In this document: one piece after another, positions 37,943-47,013 of the stretch
How the letters are laid out: each line of letters opens with the position of its first letter
Numbering within the stretch: the stretch's first letter is position 1
DNA from: JALORV01 sp963775635
Lineage (GTDB): Bacteria; Pseudomonadota; Gammaproteobacteria; Burkholderiales; Burkholderiaceae_F
Length of the DNA: 64,000 bases
Assembly (NCBI GenBank): GCA_963775635.1
Contig: CAVZJO010000012.1
Location: 172,485-236,484 of the forward strand
Reading direction: 5' to 3'
Notes under the pieces: generated by a model
Told to the model about the DNA's origin: nothing
The model's input: only the letters and a program-made list of their open reading frames with translations
The model's database searches: none
Position numbers and translations under genes: made by a program

Positions 37943-38676
37943 TTGGTGATCAGACAAAGGCCGCCATGCTGCAGCCGCTGATCTGCGAACAGTCTCCCAA
38001 TCTGAAGCAGGCGACGCCACCACGATTGCCTGAGACGTGTCATCACCGCTAAGTTGATTCCGTACATCGAGATGATTGCCAGGGTCGGATCAGGCAGAAA
38101 CTCGAAGCGGGAGAATCCGATTGCGCGGCAAAGGTCGCGGATATGCGACGGTGGCATGTCCTTCTCGGTGACGCCGTACAGCTCCATCGCCCGCATCGAG
38201 TCGGGGCTTTTGGAATGGCCCGCGCCGGGCTCGTGCGTGATCAGAACTCCGCCCGGCCGAAGCGCGCGATACACACTCTCGAGTGCCGCGCGTTCATCGA
38301 CCGCGTGATGCAGCGAGTCGTAAAAAACGGCGCAATCAAAAGGCTCCGTGAAGTTCAGCGACTCATAGTCGGACAATACGAACTTCAAGTTGGCGGCCTC
38401 GTATCGCTCCCGATTGCGTTCGGCGTACTGAATCATGTCGGGCGCGATGTCCTGACCGACAACGCTGTAGCCCCGCCGCGCAAAGAAGGCACTCGTCCAG
38501 CCGGTGCCGCAGCCCAGATCCAGCAGCCGCGCAGGTGGCGCCGGAAGCAGAGCCATGATGATTCCGACATCGACGAGGTTCTTCGAGCAAGTGAAGTGCG
38601 AAAACGGCTTGTCGAAGGCGGCGCGAGCGCCCTCGTCGCCGATGTTCTTCATGTAATCGATTTCGCCCTGCTTCAC
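37939..38676 (-). CDS. Class I SAM-dependent methyltransferase
   Basis: A protein of 245 residues with the Rossmann SAM motif LLDLGCGTGWTSAFFA at about 50-65, then VVGQDIAPDMI, VFYDSLHHAVD (motif IV region) and LRPGGVLITHEPGAGH. The C-terminal part contains hydrophobic and basic helices. It lies in a leftward group of polysaccharide genes and is coupled by ATGA to the next methyltransferase. Substrate unknown. Confidence 0.87.
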   Translation of the reverse strand: MKQGEIDYMKNIGDEGARAAFDKPFSHFTCSKNLVDVGIIMALLPAPPARLLDLGCGTGWTSAFFARRGYSVVGQDIAPDMIQYAERNRERYEAANLKFVLSDYESLNFTEPFDCAVFYDSLHHAVDERAALESVYRALRPGGVLITHEPGAGHSKSPDSMRAMELYGVTEKDMPPSHIRDLCRAIGFSRFEFLPDPTLAIISMYGINLAVMTRLRQSWWRRLLQIGRLFADQRLQHGGLCLITK

Positions 38677-38761
38677 GACGCACCTCCAACGATGATCTTA
38701 AGGCAAGCAAGGACTTGCCCATCACAGTCGGCATCACCGGCACCGGCCGGATCGCCTGCTC

Positions 38762-39923
38762 TCAGTGACCGGGCGCCACTTTTCTATAAATGGCAAGCGT
38801 CTCCCGCGCGCAGCGCTCCCATGAAAACTGCGAGGCCTGCACCAGGCTCGCTTCGGCCCGCTGCTGCCAGAACGCCGGATCTTCATCGAACCGCAGCAAC
38901 GCGTCGCGCAGACCCGCCTCGTCATCCGCGTCAATCTGCACACCGGCCGCACCAACGACCTCAGGAAGCGTCGAGCGATCCGAGACGATCACAGGCGTAC
39001 CGCTGGCCATCGCTTCGAGCGGCGGCAGACCGAATCCCTCGTAGAGCGAGGGATAGACCAGCGAAAGGGCCGCCGCATAGAGCACGGCGAGATCCTCGTC
39101 CGACGTAAAGCCAAGCGGGCGAATCTCTCCGCTCGCGACCATCGGCTGCATCAACGACTCGAGCTTCGAAGTAAGCCAGCCCCTCATCCCGACCATCACC
39201 AGCGGACGGCGGCGCCGAAAGCGCTCGGGTAGCGCCGAGTAGGCACGAATCGCCAGTTCCAGGTTCTTTCGCGGCTCCAGTGTGCCAACGCAGAGCACGA
39301 AGCCCCGATAATCCAAGCCGCGCTCCTGAAGCACTTGCCGGCATTGCTCACGAGACCGCGGATGAAATATCTCCCGCGATCCCAGAGGTACCGACGTGAT
39401 CCGTTCAGGCGCAACGCCGAATTCGTCGATGATCTCTTGCCGCACATACGACGCATCGGTAATCACATGGTCGGCCCGTTCGAGCGCCTTCGGGAACAGT
39501 TCACTCATCACCGCGACGCGCTCGTCGGGGTGCGTCTCGGGATACCGGATCCACGACGAGATCATGCGCGGTGATCACGGTCGGCCCGTCGAACCTAAAG
39601 GGCAGAAAGTTCGGTTCGTGGTAAACATGCGGACGAAATCGGCGCGTACCCATACCGAAACGCCATCCCTGCAGTGCGCGACTGACGCGATAAGGGTGAG
39701 GAACATATTTCTTGATCAGCTCCTTGAGCGCGCCGATCTCTTTGACCGGTTTGGTCCGGATCTCGCGGCTCCAGATGGCGGCGTAAAAGAACTCCATGTC
39801 CAACTCGCCGGTTGCCACCAGGCTCCGCGCGAGGCTGTTGGCGTACTGGCCAACGCCCGTCAGCGGAGAAAGCAAGGCGGAGCCGTTGAATGCGAGACGA
39901 ATCGGTTCCGTTCTTCGCGGCAT
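38762..39923 (-). pseudogene. Glycosyltransferase family 4 (mannosyltransferase-like), one frameshift
   Basis: The N-terminal half starts at 39923 (MPRRTEPIRLAFNGSALLSP) and runs to FDGPTVITAHDL. A single-base shift near 39,550-39,560 moves the rest, beginning SWIRYPETHPDER, to the next frame, which continues through CVGTLEPRKNLE and the donor-binding YPSLYEGFGLPPLEAMA to 38762. The whole is a normal GT4 enzyme of about 386 residues, of the type that adds mannose in O-antigens. The frame break looks like a consensus error. Confidence 0.85.
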
Positions 39924-40291
39924 CGACGGACTGTCAAAACGGCCTCGACCAACCGATCGGCGCTGTGATAGACAGTTTGAGCCGTATCGACTGCCAAGAG
40001 CGCGATTCCGACTGGAGCGAGCTTGCTAGAATTCCACCGGTTACACGAGGCGCAGTGAAAATGTCCTGGCCGCAATTTGCAGTCCGGAGTCCGACGCACA
40101 CGTGGATTAGCCTCAGCGGCGAGTCCACGTCGATACCGCGGCGGGTTCTCCGAGCTGGGACCGCTCGCAATCCCATTGCTTCCCGCTGGGCTACAGAGAT
40201 CGCGTGCAGCTGTCGCAGGCCGCACGTCGGCGGAACGGCTTACGGCGCCTACGCAATCCGTCAATGAATAACGGCCGGCAGAAGGCGTCGC
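39924..40291. other. Intergenic region between leftward GT4 gene and rightward fcl
   Basis: A 368-bp divergent gap that should hold the promoters for both polysaccharide transcription units. A TAGAAT hexamer near 40,027 could be a -10 element for the rightward unit, but no convincing -35 is paired with it. No gene, repeat or RNA was recognised. Confidence 0.4.
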
Positions 40292-41245
40292 ATGAAGAAG
40301 GATCCGAAGATTTTTGTCAGTGGACACCGTGGCATGGTGGGCAGCGCCATCGTCCGGCGCCTGATGGCGGGCGGGTACAAAATGTCGCTGACCCGTACGC
40401 GCGCGGAACTGGATCTGCTCGATCAGCGCGCGTGTCCACGAATTTCTGCGGCGCCGAGAGGCCGGACTACATCTTCGCCGCCGCGGCAAAGGTCGGCGGA
40501 ATCCAGGCCAACAATCCTGTATCGCGCCGACTTCCTCTACCAGAATCTCATGGCGTCGGCCAACCTGATCCACGGCGCTCACCTGGCCGGGGTCCAGCGG
40601 CTGATGTTCCTCGGCTCGAGCTGCATCTATCCCGCGCGATTGCCCGCAGCCGATGCGCGAGGAATATCTGCTGACCGGCCCGCTCGAGCCGACCAACGAG
40701 CCCTATGCGATCGCCAAGATCGCCGGCATCAAGCTCTGCGAAAGCTACAACCGCCAGTATCGGCCGGCAGTACGTCAGCGTGATGCCGACCAACCTGTAC
40801 GGCCCGAACGACAACTACGACCTGGCGAACAGCCACGTGCTGCCGGCGCTGATTCGCAAGGCGCACGAGGCCCGCGAGCGCGGCGAGACCGAGTACGTCG
40901 TCTGGGGCAGCGGCACACCGCGGCGCGAGTTTCTCTACGTCGACGACCTGGCCGACGCCTGCGTCTTCTTGGTGGAGCGGGCTACGACGGGCCGCTGGTC
41001 AACATCGGCACCGGCGAAGACGTGACCATTCGCGAGCTGGCGGAAATGGTGATGCAGGTGGTCGGCTTCCCAGGGCGCATTCGGTTCGACACGCAGCAAG
41101 CCCGACGGCACGCCGCGCAAGCTGCTCGACGTGAGTCGCGCATGGCCGCGCTGGGCTGGAGCGCGCGCACGCCGTTGCGAGACGGCATTCGCAATGGCAT
41201 ACGAGTCCGCGCCATTTTACAAGCTCGACTCAAACCACGGCGAGC
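40292..41245 (+). pseudogene. fcl: GDP-L-fucose synthase, disrupted by about eight indels
   Basis: An extended SDR enzyme (WcaG/Fcl, normally about 310-320 residues) that converts GDP-4-keto-6-deoxymannose to GDP-L-fucose. Conserved pieces occur in order but in changing frames: VSGHRGMVGSAIVRRL; VHEFLRR; PDYIFAAAAKVGGIQANN; LYRADFLYQNLM with GSSCIYP; MREEYLLTGPLEPTNEPYAIAK (catalytic Y-x3-K); PTNLYGPNDNYDL; WGSGTPRREFLYVDD; LVNIGTGED; SKPDGTPRKLLDVS; MAALGWSARTPLRDGI. Shifts fall near 40,433, 40,450, 40,517, 40,635, 40,762, 40,980, 41,092, 41,140 and 41,185. No in-frame nonsense substitutions were needed to break it. The end coordinate is approximate. Confidence 0.85.
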
Positions 41246-41257
41246 TGAATCAACACG

Positions 41258-42380
41258 ATGACCACAGACAAAGTTGCACTGATCACCGGCGTCACCGGCC
41301 AGGACGGCGCCTACCTGTCCGAGCTGCTGCTGTCCAAGGGATACGAGGTCCACGGCATCAAGCGCCGCGCATCGCTGTTCAACACCGACCGCATCGATCA
41401 TCTGTACCAGGACCCGCACGTCGACCATCCGCATTTCATGCTGCACTACGGCGACCTGACCGACAGCACCAACCTGATCCGCATCGTGCAGCAGGTGCAG
41501 CCCGACGAGATCTACAACCTGGCGGCGCAGAGCCATGTGGCGGTCAGCTTCGAGACGCCCGAGTACACGGCCAACGCCGACGGGCATCGGCACGCTGCGC
41601 CTGCTCGAGGCGATCCGGATCCTGGGCCTGGAAAAGAAGACGCGCTTCTATCAGGCCAGCACCACCGAGCTGTACGGCCTGGTGCAGGAGACCCCGCAGA
41701 AGGAGACGACGCCCTTCTACCCGCGCAGTCCGTACGCGGTGGCCAAGCTGTACGCCTACTGGATCACCGTCAACTACCGCGAGGCCTACGGCCTGTACGC
41801 CTGCAACGGGATTCTGTTCAACCACGAGAGCCCGTGCGCGGCGAGACTTTCGTGACGCGCAAGATCACGCGCGCCATCGCGCGCATCGCGCTCGGCCTGC
41901 AGGACTGCCTGTACCTCGGCAACCTCGAGTGCGCTGCGCGACTGGGGCCACGCGAACGACTACGTCGAGATGCAGTGGCTGATGCTGCAGCAGGACGAGC
42001 CCGAAGATTTCGTCATCGCCACCGGCGTCCAGTACAGCGTGCGCCAGTTCGTCGAACTCGCAGCGCACGAGCTGGGAATCACGATCAGCCTTCACCGGCG
42101 AAGGCGAAAGCGAGATCGGTACTGTCACTAACGTCGAAGGGGAACTCGCTTCGTGCAAGGTCGGAGACGTGATCGTAAGGTCGACCCGCGCTATTACCGC
42201 CCGACGGAGGTCGAGACACTGCTCGGAGACGCCACCAAGGCAAATCGCAAGTTGGGCTGGCGCCCAGCACGACCGTGCAAGAGCTGGTGTCGGAAATGGT
42301 CCGCGCCGACTATGCCGAGGCCGCAGCGCGACAGTCTGGTCAAGAACGCCGGCTTCCGGGCCTACGACTACCACGAATGA
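41258..42380 (+). pseudogene. gmd: GDP-mannose 4,6-dehydratase, disrupted by several indels
   Basis: The first enzyme of the GDP-L-fucose and GDP-D-rhamnose routes, normally about 345-375 residues. ITGVTGQDGAYLSELLL (NADP site) starts in the first frame. At about 41,582 an extra G in GACGGGC shifts to GIGTLRLLEAIR, with the active-site FYQASTTELYG and SPYAVAKLYAYW. Further shifts near 41,835, 41,930, 42,075, 42,250 and 42,320 precede RGETFVTRKITRA, RDWGHANDYVEMQW, VDPRYYRPTEVETLLGD and the C-terminus at 42380. All catalytic motifs are retained. It is in tandem with fcl, as expected for GDP-L-fucose synthesis. Confidence 0.88.
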
Positions 42381-42577
42381 TCCGTGCAGGGACCGCCATT
42401 CAGGGCAAACGCGAATTGGCGCAGCAACACCGCGGATCGTTGCAGACTGACATTTCCGGCACGGGGCGTTTCTTTACTGGACACGCCTCGTGGCATTCGA
42501 CCGCGTACTGCGCGAAGCAGTGCTGGTGACTCTCGCGCGTTGGGCCCGTCTCCCATGTCGTGGGAACTCCTGCCCGC

Positions 42578-43923
42578 ATGTCACCGTTCCACTCGGCATT
42601 GGCTGATTGGCTTCTCGCGGTGCGTGTGAAGAACATCCTGTCGCGGATTTCGTCCACGTTCCGCCAGCATTTGCTCTCAGGGTTCTCATGGAACGTGCTT
42701 GCATCCATCGCGATGCAAGGTTCGGTGCTTGTCTCGTCGATCATCGTCGCCAGGCTGCTTGGCTTGGTCTCGTTCGGAAGCTATGCCCTGATGATTTCAA
42801 CCGTCATGACGGTAGCTTCCGTAGCGCAGGGCGGCAGTGGTCTGGTGGCCACGAAGCTCGTGGGCGAGTCCCTCGGATCCGGACCAGAACCCGTTGGACG
42901 TCTGCTTAAGGCATTCCGGAACTTCGCATGCGTCATGGGTGCAGTTGCCGCGATCTTGCTTTTCGTACTGGCCGAAGTGCTTGCGAACGAAGCTTTCGCC
43001 CGGCCCGAACTAGTCCAGCCGCTTCGGCTGATCGCGCTCGCAACCTTCTTCCTGGTATTCGCGTCATATCAGGTAGGCGCGCTACAGGGATTTGGGGCGT
43101 TTCGCGAAATGAGCCTCGCCGGCGTTATAGCCGGAATTTTCCACATCGCACTGACATCATTCGGCGCCTTCTTCGGCGACGTGACCGGGGCCCTTCTTGG
43201 CTTCGTCGCCGCGAGTGCCCTCCGAGCTCTTTGCTTGGTCGCGCACTTGGCGAAGTCCGTCGGACGCATGGCGTGCCGGACTCGGTCGTCGTCGACCGCA
43301 GCGACTTTCGCCCCGTTTGGCGCTTCGCAGTGCCGGCAGGCTTGGCAGGCATTGTGACGATGCCCTGTCTGTGGCTCGTGACAGTCCTCGTTTCCCGCCT
43401 GCCGGACGGCCTGGCGCTGGTCGCCATGTTTTCGGTCGCTCATCAACTCCGACTTGCAGTGCTTCAACTGCCGTCGTTGCTGAATGCGGTTTCGTTTTCC
43501 GTCCTGAGCCAATTAAAGGGGCGCAGTGAGATCGGTAGTTTTCGCGGCATCTTTTGGTCCAACCTGGCAATAAATGCCGGATTCTCGACAGTAGCCATCA
43601 TCACGCTGATCGCGTTGTCCGAGCCACTGCTCCACCTCTACGGGCGCGAATTCGGGGATGGTCAATGGTTGCTCATAATTCTCCTTGTATCAGTGATACC
43701 GGAGTCGCTCGCAATGAGCACTTACCAGCTCATTCAGTCAGCCGGTCGAATGTGGTATTCGCTCTTCGCGATAGTGATTCCGCGAGACTTGAGTTACGTG
43801 ACGCTCTCGGTCGTCGTTATCTCGAAACTAGGTTTGTTGGGTGCGGGGCTTTCGTACCTGATCGCATGGATCACGGCTCTCTCATTGATTTTCATCAGTG
43901 TGAGGAAGAGATTTTATGGTTGA
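42578..43923 (+). pseudogene. wzx: Wzx-type polysaccharide flippase, one frameshift
   Basis: A multi-helix membrane protein of the polysaccharide-transporter branch of the MOP superfamily, expected to flip the lipid-linked repeat unit to the periplasm. The first frame covers the N-terminal half with successive hydrophobic helices (SGFSWNVLASIAMQGSVLVSS; VARLLGLVSFGSYALM). The second frame takes over near 43,235, and continues with RFAVPAGLAGIVTMPCLW through the C-terminal helices. The start is uncertain: ATG 42578 or GTG 42620. The single shift probably reflects a sequence error. Confidence 0.8.
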
Positions 43924-44788
43924 GGGCTGTAAGGAAAGCACAGTGTCGACATTGCTAAAAATCGCAACAGCAGTTTGGAAAATTACTCCGAGTCGCGCTC
44001 TCCGAGAAAAGTATCTCGCAGCATATTGCTGGCTTATCAGGGGTAGGAGAGTTGTAACGACGATTGACGGGGTAACGCTTCAGTTGGACCTCAGTGAAGT
44101 CATCGATGTAGCAGTCAAATTGCGGCGATTTGAACCGGAAGTTGTTGAGGCCATAAAGGCATATACGCGCGCAGGGGACACAGTTTTTGATATTGGAGCT
44201 AATGCAGGCTTCCACGCACTCGCGTTTGCGATGCAAGCGTACCCGGGAGGCAAGGTTTACGCTTTTGAGCCAACGAATTATGCGTATGCGCGACTTCGAG
44301 AAAATGTTCGATTGAACCCTGGACTGAATGTGGAGCCAGTCCAGGTGGCGCTTTCCGATCGAAACGTGCCTTCGCAGACAGTCGACTTTCGGTCCAGTTG
44401 GCGTACAGACGGCATTATCGAACAGCGCTTAAGCACTGTTTCATTCGTCAAACTTGATGATTGGATTCGCGACAAGGGCATCAATAGTGTCAGCATCATG
44501 AAGATTGATGTGGACGGCAATGAGTACCCCGTTATTCGAGGCGGATTGGAAACAATAACGCGTTTCCTTCCTACTATCGTCATAGAGGTAGGACTCTGGC
44601 ATTTCGACGACCCAACGAGGGATCCGCTGGATTTGCTCGGAAGCATTGGATATAGATTTTGGGACGCTAAGTCGAAGGAGCAGTACTCTCACGAGCGGCT
44701 GAAGAGCCATATAAGCAATCTGTCTCGCAGGACGGTGGGCATTAGCATCAATGTAATCGCGTCCGCCAGCAAGGAATTCGTGCCTTAA
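43916..44788 (+). CDS. FkbM family methyltransferase
   Basis: A protein of 290 residues with the FkbM-type SAM site VFDIGANAGFHALAFA, YAFEPTNYAYARLRENV and IMKIDVDGNEYPVIRGG. FkbM proteins O-methylate sugars or polyketides, and in O-antigen clusters they methylate terminal residues. It overlaps the wzx end by 8 bp; a GTG at 43943 is an alternative start. Base composition is visibly richer in A/T than the genome, which supports acquisition with a foreign glycan cassette. Confidence 0.87.
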   Translation: MVEGCKESTVSTLLKIATAVWKITPSRALREKYLAAYCWLIRGRRVVTTIDGVTLQLDLSEVIDVAVKLRRFEPEVVEAIKAYTRAGDTVFDIGANAGFHALAFAMQAYPGGKVYAFEPTNYAYARLRENVRLNPGLNVEPVQVALSDRNVPSQTVDFRSSWRTDGIIEQRLSTVSFVKLDDWIRDKGINSVSIMKIDVDGNEYPVIRGGLETITRFLPTIVIEVGLWHFDDPTRDPLDLLGSIGYRFWDAKSKEQYSHERLKSHISNLSRRTVGISINVIASASKEFVP

Positions 44789-44970
44789 GGCGAATCGGCG
44801 CATTTGGTGACTAGGCGCGAACAAAACGCTTTGCCGGTGATTTCTTCGCGACACTCTGACGCTTCGCTTCGCGTGCATAGATATGTCGTAGGCGTTCGAC
44901 GCCCACGTTCAGGCATGGAGACGCAGTTCATCACAGCGCGCCGCGAGGCCGCGAAAATCAGCAGCAACAT

Positions 44971-45669
44971 ATGACCCCCGACATGTCGCCCCGGCCATCC
45001 GTAATGCCTATCGACCGCGAGTTGTGGCGGAAGGAATTGCATCTCTCAAATTTTGTTAACAGCTACTACCAGTATCGAGACCTGATGAAATGGGTAGGCG
45101 ATGGCGCCTCGATCCTTGTCGTCGGTCCTGGGCAGGGACTCGATGCTGCGGTGTTCAAGTGGAGAGGATTTCAGGTTGTCACCTTCGACATCGACAACAC
45201 GTTCAGCCCGGACGTGATCGGAAGCTGTCATGAGATGCCGATGTTTGAGAACGGTCAGTTTGATGTAGTCATCGCTTCCCATGTGCTCGAACATCTACCG
45301 TTGCCGTACTTGGACTTGGCGCTGGATGAAATTGCAAGAGTAGGTCGCCACGCCATCTTTTACCTGCCTGTAGCAGGGCGACATGCGATCTTGCGCTTCA
45401 TGCCCGGCATCAAGGGTATCGACTGGGCAGTCATAACGGACTTCTTCAAGTTCTGGGAGCGCCCGGATGGCGTAAGAGCAAGATACTGCGGCGGCCAGCA
45501 CTACTGGGAGGTTGGTCTAAGGGGCTTTCGTGTGCCCGATCTCAAGGAGAGGCTTTCGCGCTCGTTTGACGTTTTGGACGCATATCGAAATCGCGATTGG
45601 TTGCCTAGCTTCAACTTCGTCCTGCGCTCCAAATATGTGCATCGACATCGACGAGATTCTGTGAGATGA
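44971..45669 (+). CDS. Class I SAM-dependent methyltransferase
   Basis: A protein of 232 residues: SAM motif ILVVGPGQGLDAAVFKWRGF, acidic strand end VVTFDIDN, and FDVVIASHVLEHLPLPY. The C-terminal part is rich in aromatic and basic residues. A 182-bp gap without recognisable features separates it from the FkbM gene. The downstream glycosyltransferase starts 5 bp after its stop. It could be a regulatory or sugar methyltransferase; substrate unknown. Confidence 0.8.
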   Translation: MTPDMSPRPSVMPIDRELWRKELHLSNFVNSYYQYRDLMKWVGDGASILVVGPGQGLDAAVFKWRGFQVVTFDIDNTFSPDVIGSCHEMPMFENGQFDVVIASHVLEHLPLPYLDLALDEIARVGRHAIFYLPVAGRHAILRFMPGIKGIDWAVITDFFKFWERPDGVRARYCGGQHYWEVGLRGFRVPDLKERLSRSFDVLDAYRNRDWLPSFNFVLRSKYVHRHRRDSVR

Positions 45670-45673
45670 CTTC

Positions 45674-46719
45674 GTGAAAGTTCTCTACTCATTCAACAAG
45701 AAAGGTGCTGAGGCGGAATTTTGGCAGCGAGAAATTGCTGAGGCGTCTACTCCCAAGGTAACGTTTCTTCCGTTTAATCACGATGTGTACCTTGACCCTA
45801 ACCAGTATCTGCGTGCCAAAAGTTAGACGAGCTCTATTACGACCGGCATCCGGGGCTCATGCGTTTGTACGCCGCCGTTGAGGCAAGACTGCGCGACGCG
45901 GCCATCGACGTACTCTTGGTCGACAATTGCCCTCCCTACCATCCGGACTGGTTGCGGAACATTCCCGCGTTCAAGGTTCTCCGCACCTCCGATGGGCCTC
46001 TCAGCTGCCTATGACCGGGACTTCGCGTACGCACATGCATACGACCTCGTCCTCTATCACAGCCCGGCGTACAGCCGTGATATGGGGATGGCCGAGAAGC
46101 TTCGGTACATCGGGGCAAAGCGGACCGCGTTCTGGCCGCTTGGCGTCTTCGACGCGACGTTCACGCCGGAGCTGCCCGAGGATGAGCTATTCGCGCTAGA
46201 ACAAAACATAGATGTCGTTTTCGTAGGTGCGCTTCACTTGGCAAGATGCCGCTGCTCGCGCAGGTAAAGCGCGCCTTCGGGTCACGATGCCGAATGCATG
46301 GCCTCACTTCGCTCAAGAGGAACGTCTATTTCAACCTGAAGTACGGGTTCCCCGGTTGGGTGCGGCCGATTCCACAGTCCGCCTATGTTCCTCTCTATCA
46401 GCGGGCAAAAATCGGAATCAACGTGCATAACCGGGGCATGTACACGGTCGGCGGCTACCGACTATACGAGCTGCCGGCTAATGGCGTCATGCAGATTTCC
46501 GATGGTGATGAATACCTCAGCGCCTTCTTCGACGTCGGCAACGAGATTGTCGGCTACGCCAACGCCGACGAACTCATCGACAGAATCCACTTCTATCTCG
46601 CCCACGACGCGGAGCGGATCCGCATCGCACGCAATGCGTATCGGAGGGTCCAGAGCGACTACCGGATTGCCGCTCTCCTGAATGAGGCGGTGAGCATCAT
46701 CAGGATGGCGACGAAGTGA
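45674..46719 (+). pseudogene. CgeB/GT-B-like glycosyltransferase, three frameshifts
   Basis: Four pieces make one protein of about 350 residues. GTG 45674 begins VKVLYSFNKKGAEAEFW and hits a stop at 45823 because one C is missing before AAAAGTTAG. The next piece is LDELYYDRHPGLMRLYAAV to FKVLRTSDGP. The third runs from LSAAYDRDFAYAHAYD to VVFVGALHL. The fourth, from GKMPLLAQVKRAF, has INVHNRGMYTVGGYRLYELPA, the acceptor/donor block of CgeB-type glycosyltransferases, and ends at 46719. Recognition is by this C-terminal block and the Rossmann-like layout. Confidence 0.7.
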
Positions 46720-47012
46720 ACAAATCTAACGGAGAATCCAAGTTCGTCGGCTGGCGGCTGACGTTGCGCACGCGGCTCCTGTTCAACTTTCACGCGTACG
46801 CTGACGTCAGGCCCAAGAGCGTCTCTCGCTTGGATAGAAGCTCTAAGGAGAAACCGGACGCGACGGATACGCTGTTTTCCTCGGCGCGTGGTTGCTTCGC
46901 ACGCTCAAGGTTCTCGGAGATCCGAGGCCTCGGCCGAGGACTGCTGCCAGAGGTGCTGCAGAAGGCCGCTGCGTCACTCTCCTCGGCGGCTGGCCACGCC
47001 CCAGGAGTCTGA
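46716..47012 (+). CDS. Short reading frame of unknown function before asnB
   Basis: A 98-residue frame that starts with GTG overlapping the preceding stop (GTGA). Its sequence is basic and Ser/Arg-rich with no recognisable domain, signal peptide or membrane helix. It may be a real small gene, the start of a frameshifted gene, or chance coding in the roughly 300-bp gap before asnB. I do not recognise it. Confidence 0.25.
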   Translation: MNKSNGESKFVGWRLTLRTRLLFNFHAYADVRPKSVSRLDRSSKEKPDATDTLFSSARGCFARSRFSEIRGLGRGLLPEVLQKAAASLSSAAGHAPGV

Positions 47013-47013
47013 C

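Noticed and set aside
44789..44970. Small gene or RNA between the FkbM and next methyltransferase genes
   Set aside because: No start with ribosome-binding site, no tRNA-like fold and no clear hairpin was found.
46888..47013. An N-terminal extension of AsnB by 42 residues
   Set aside because: The glutaminase domain needs Cys as the second residue, which fits only the GTG at 47014.
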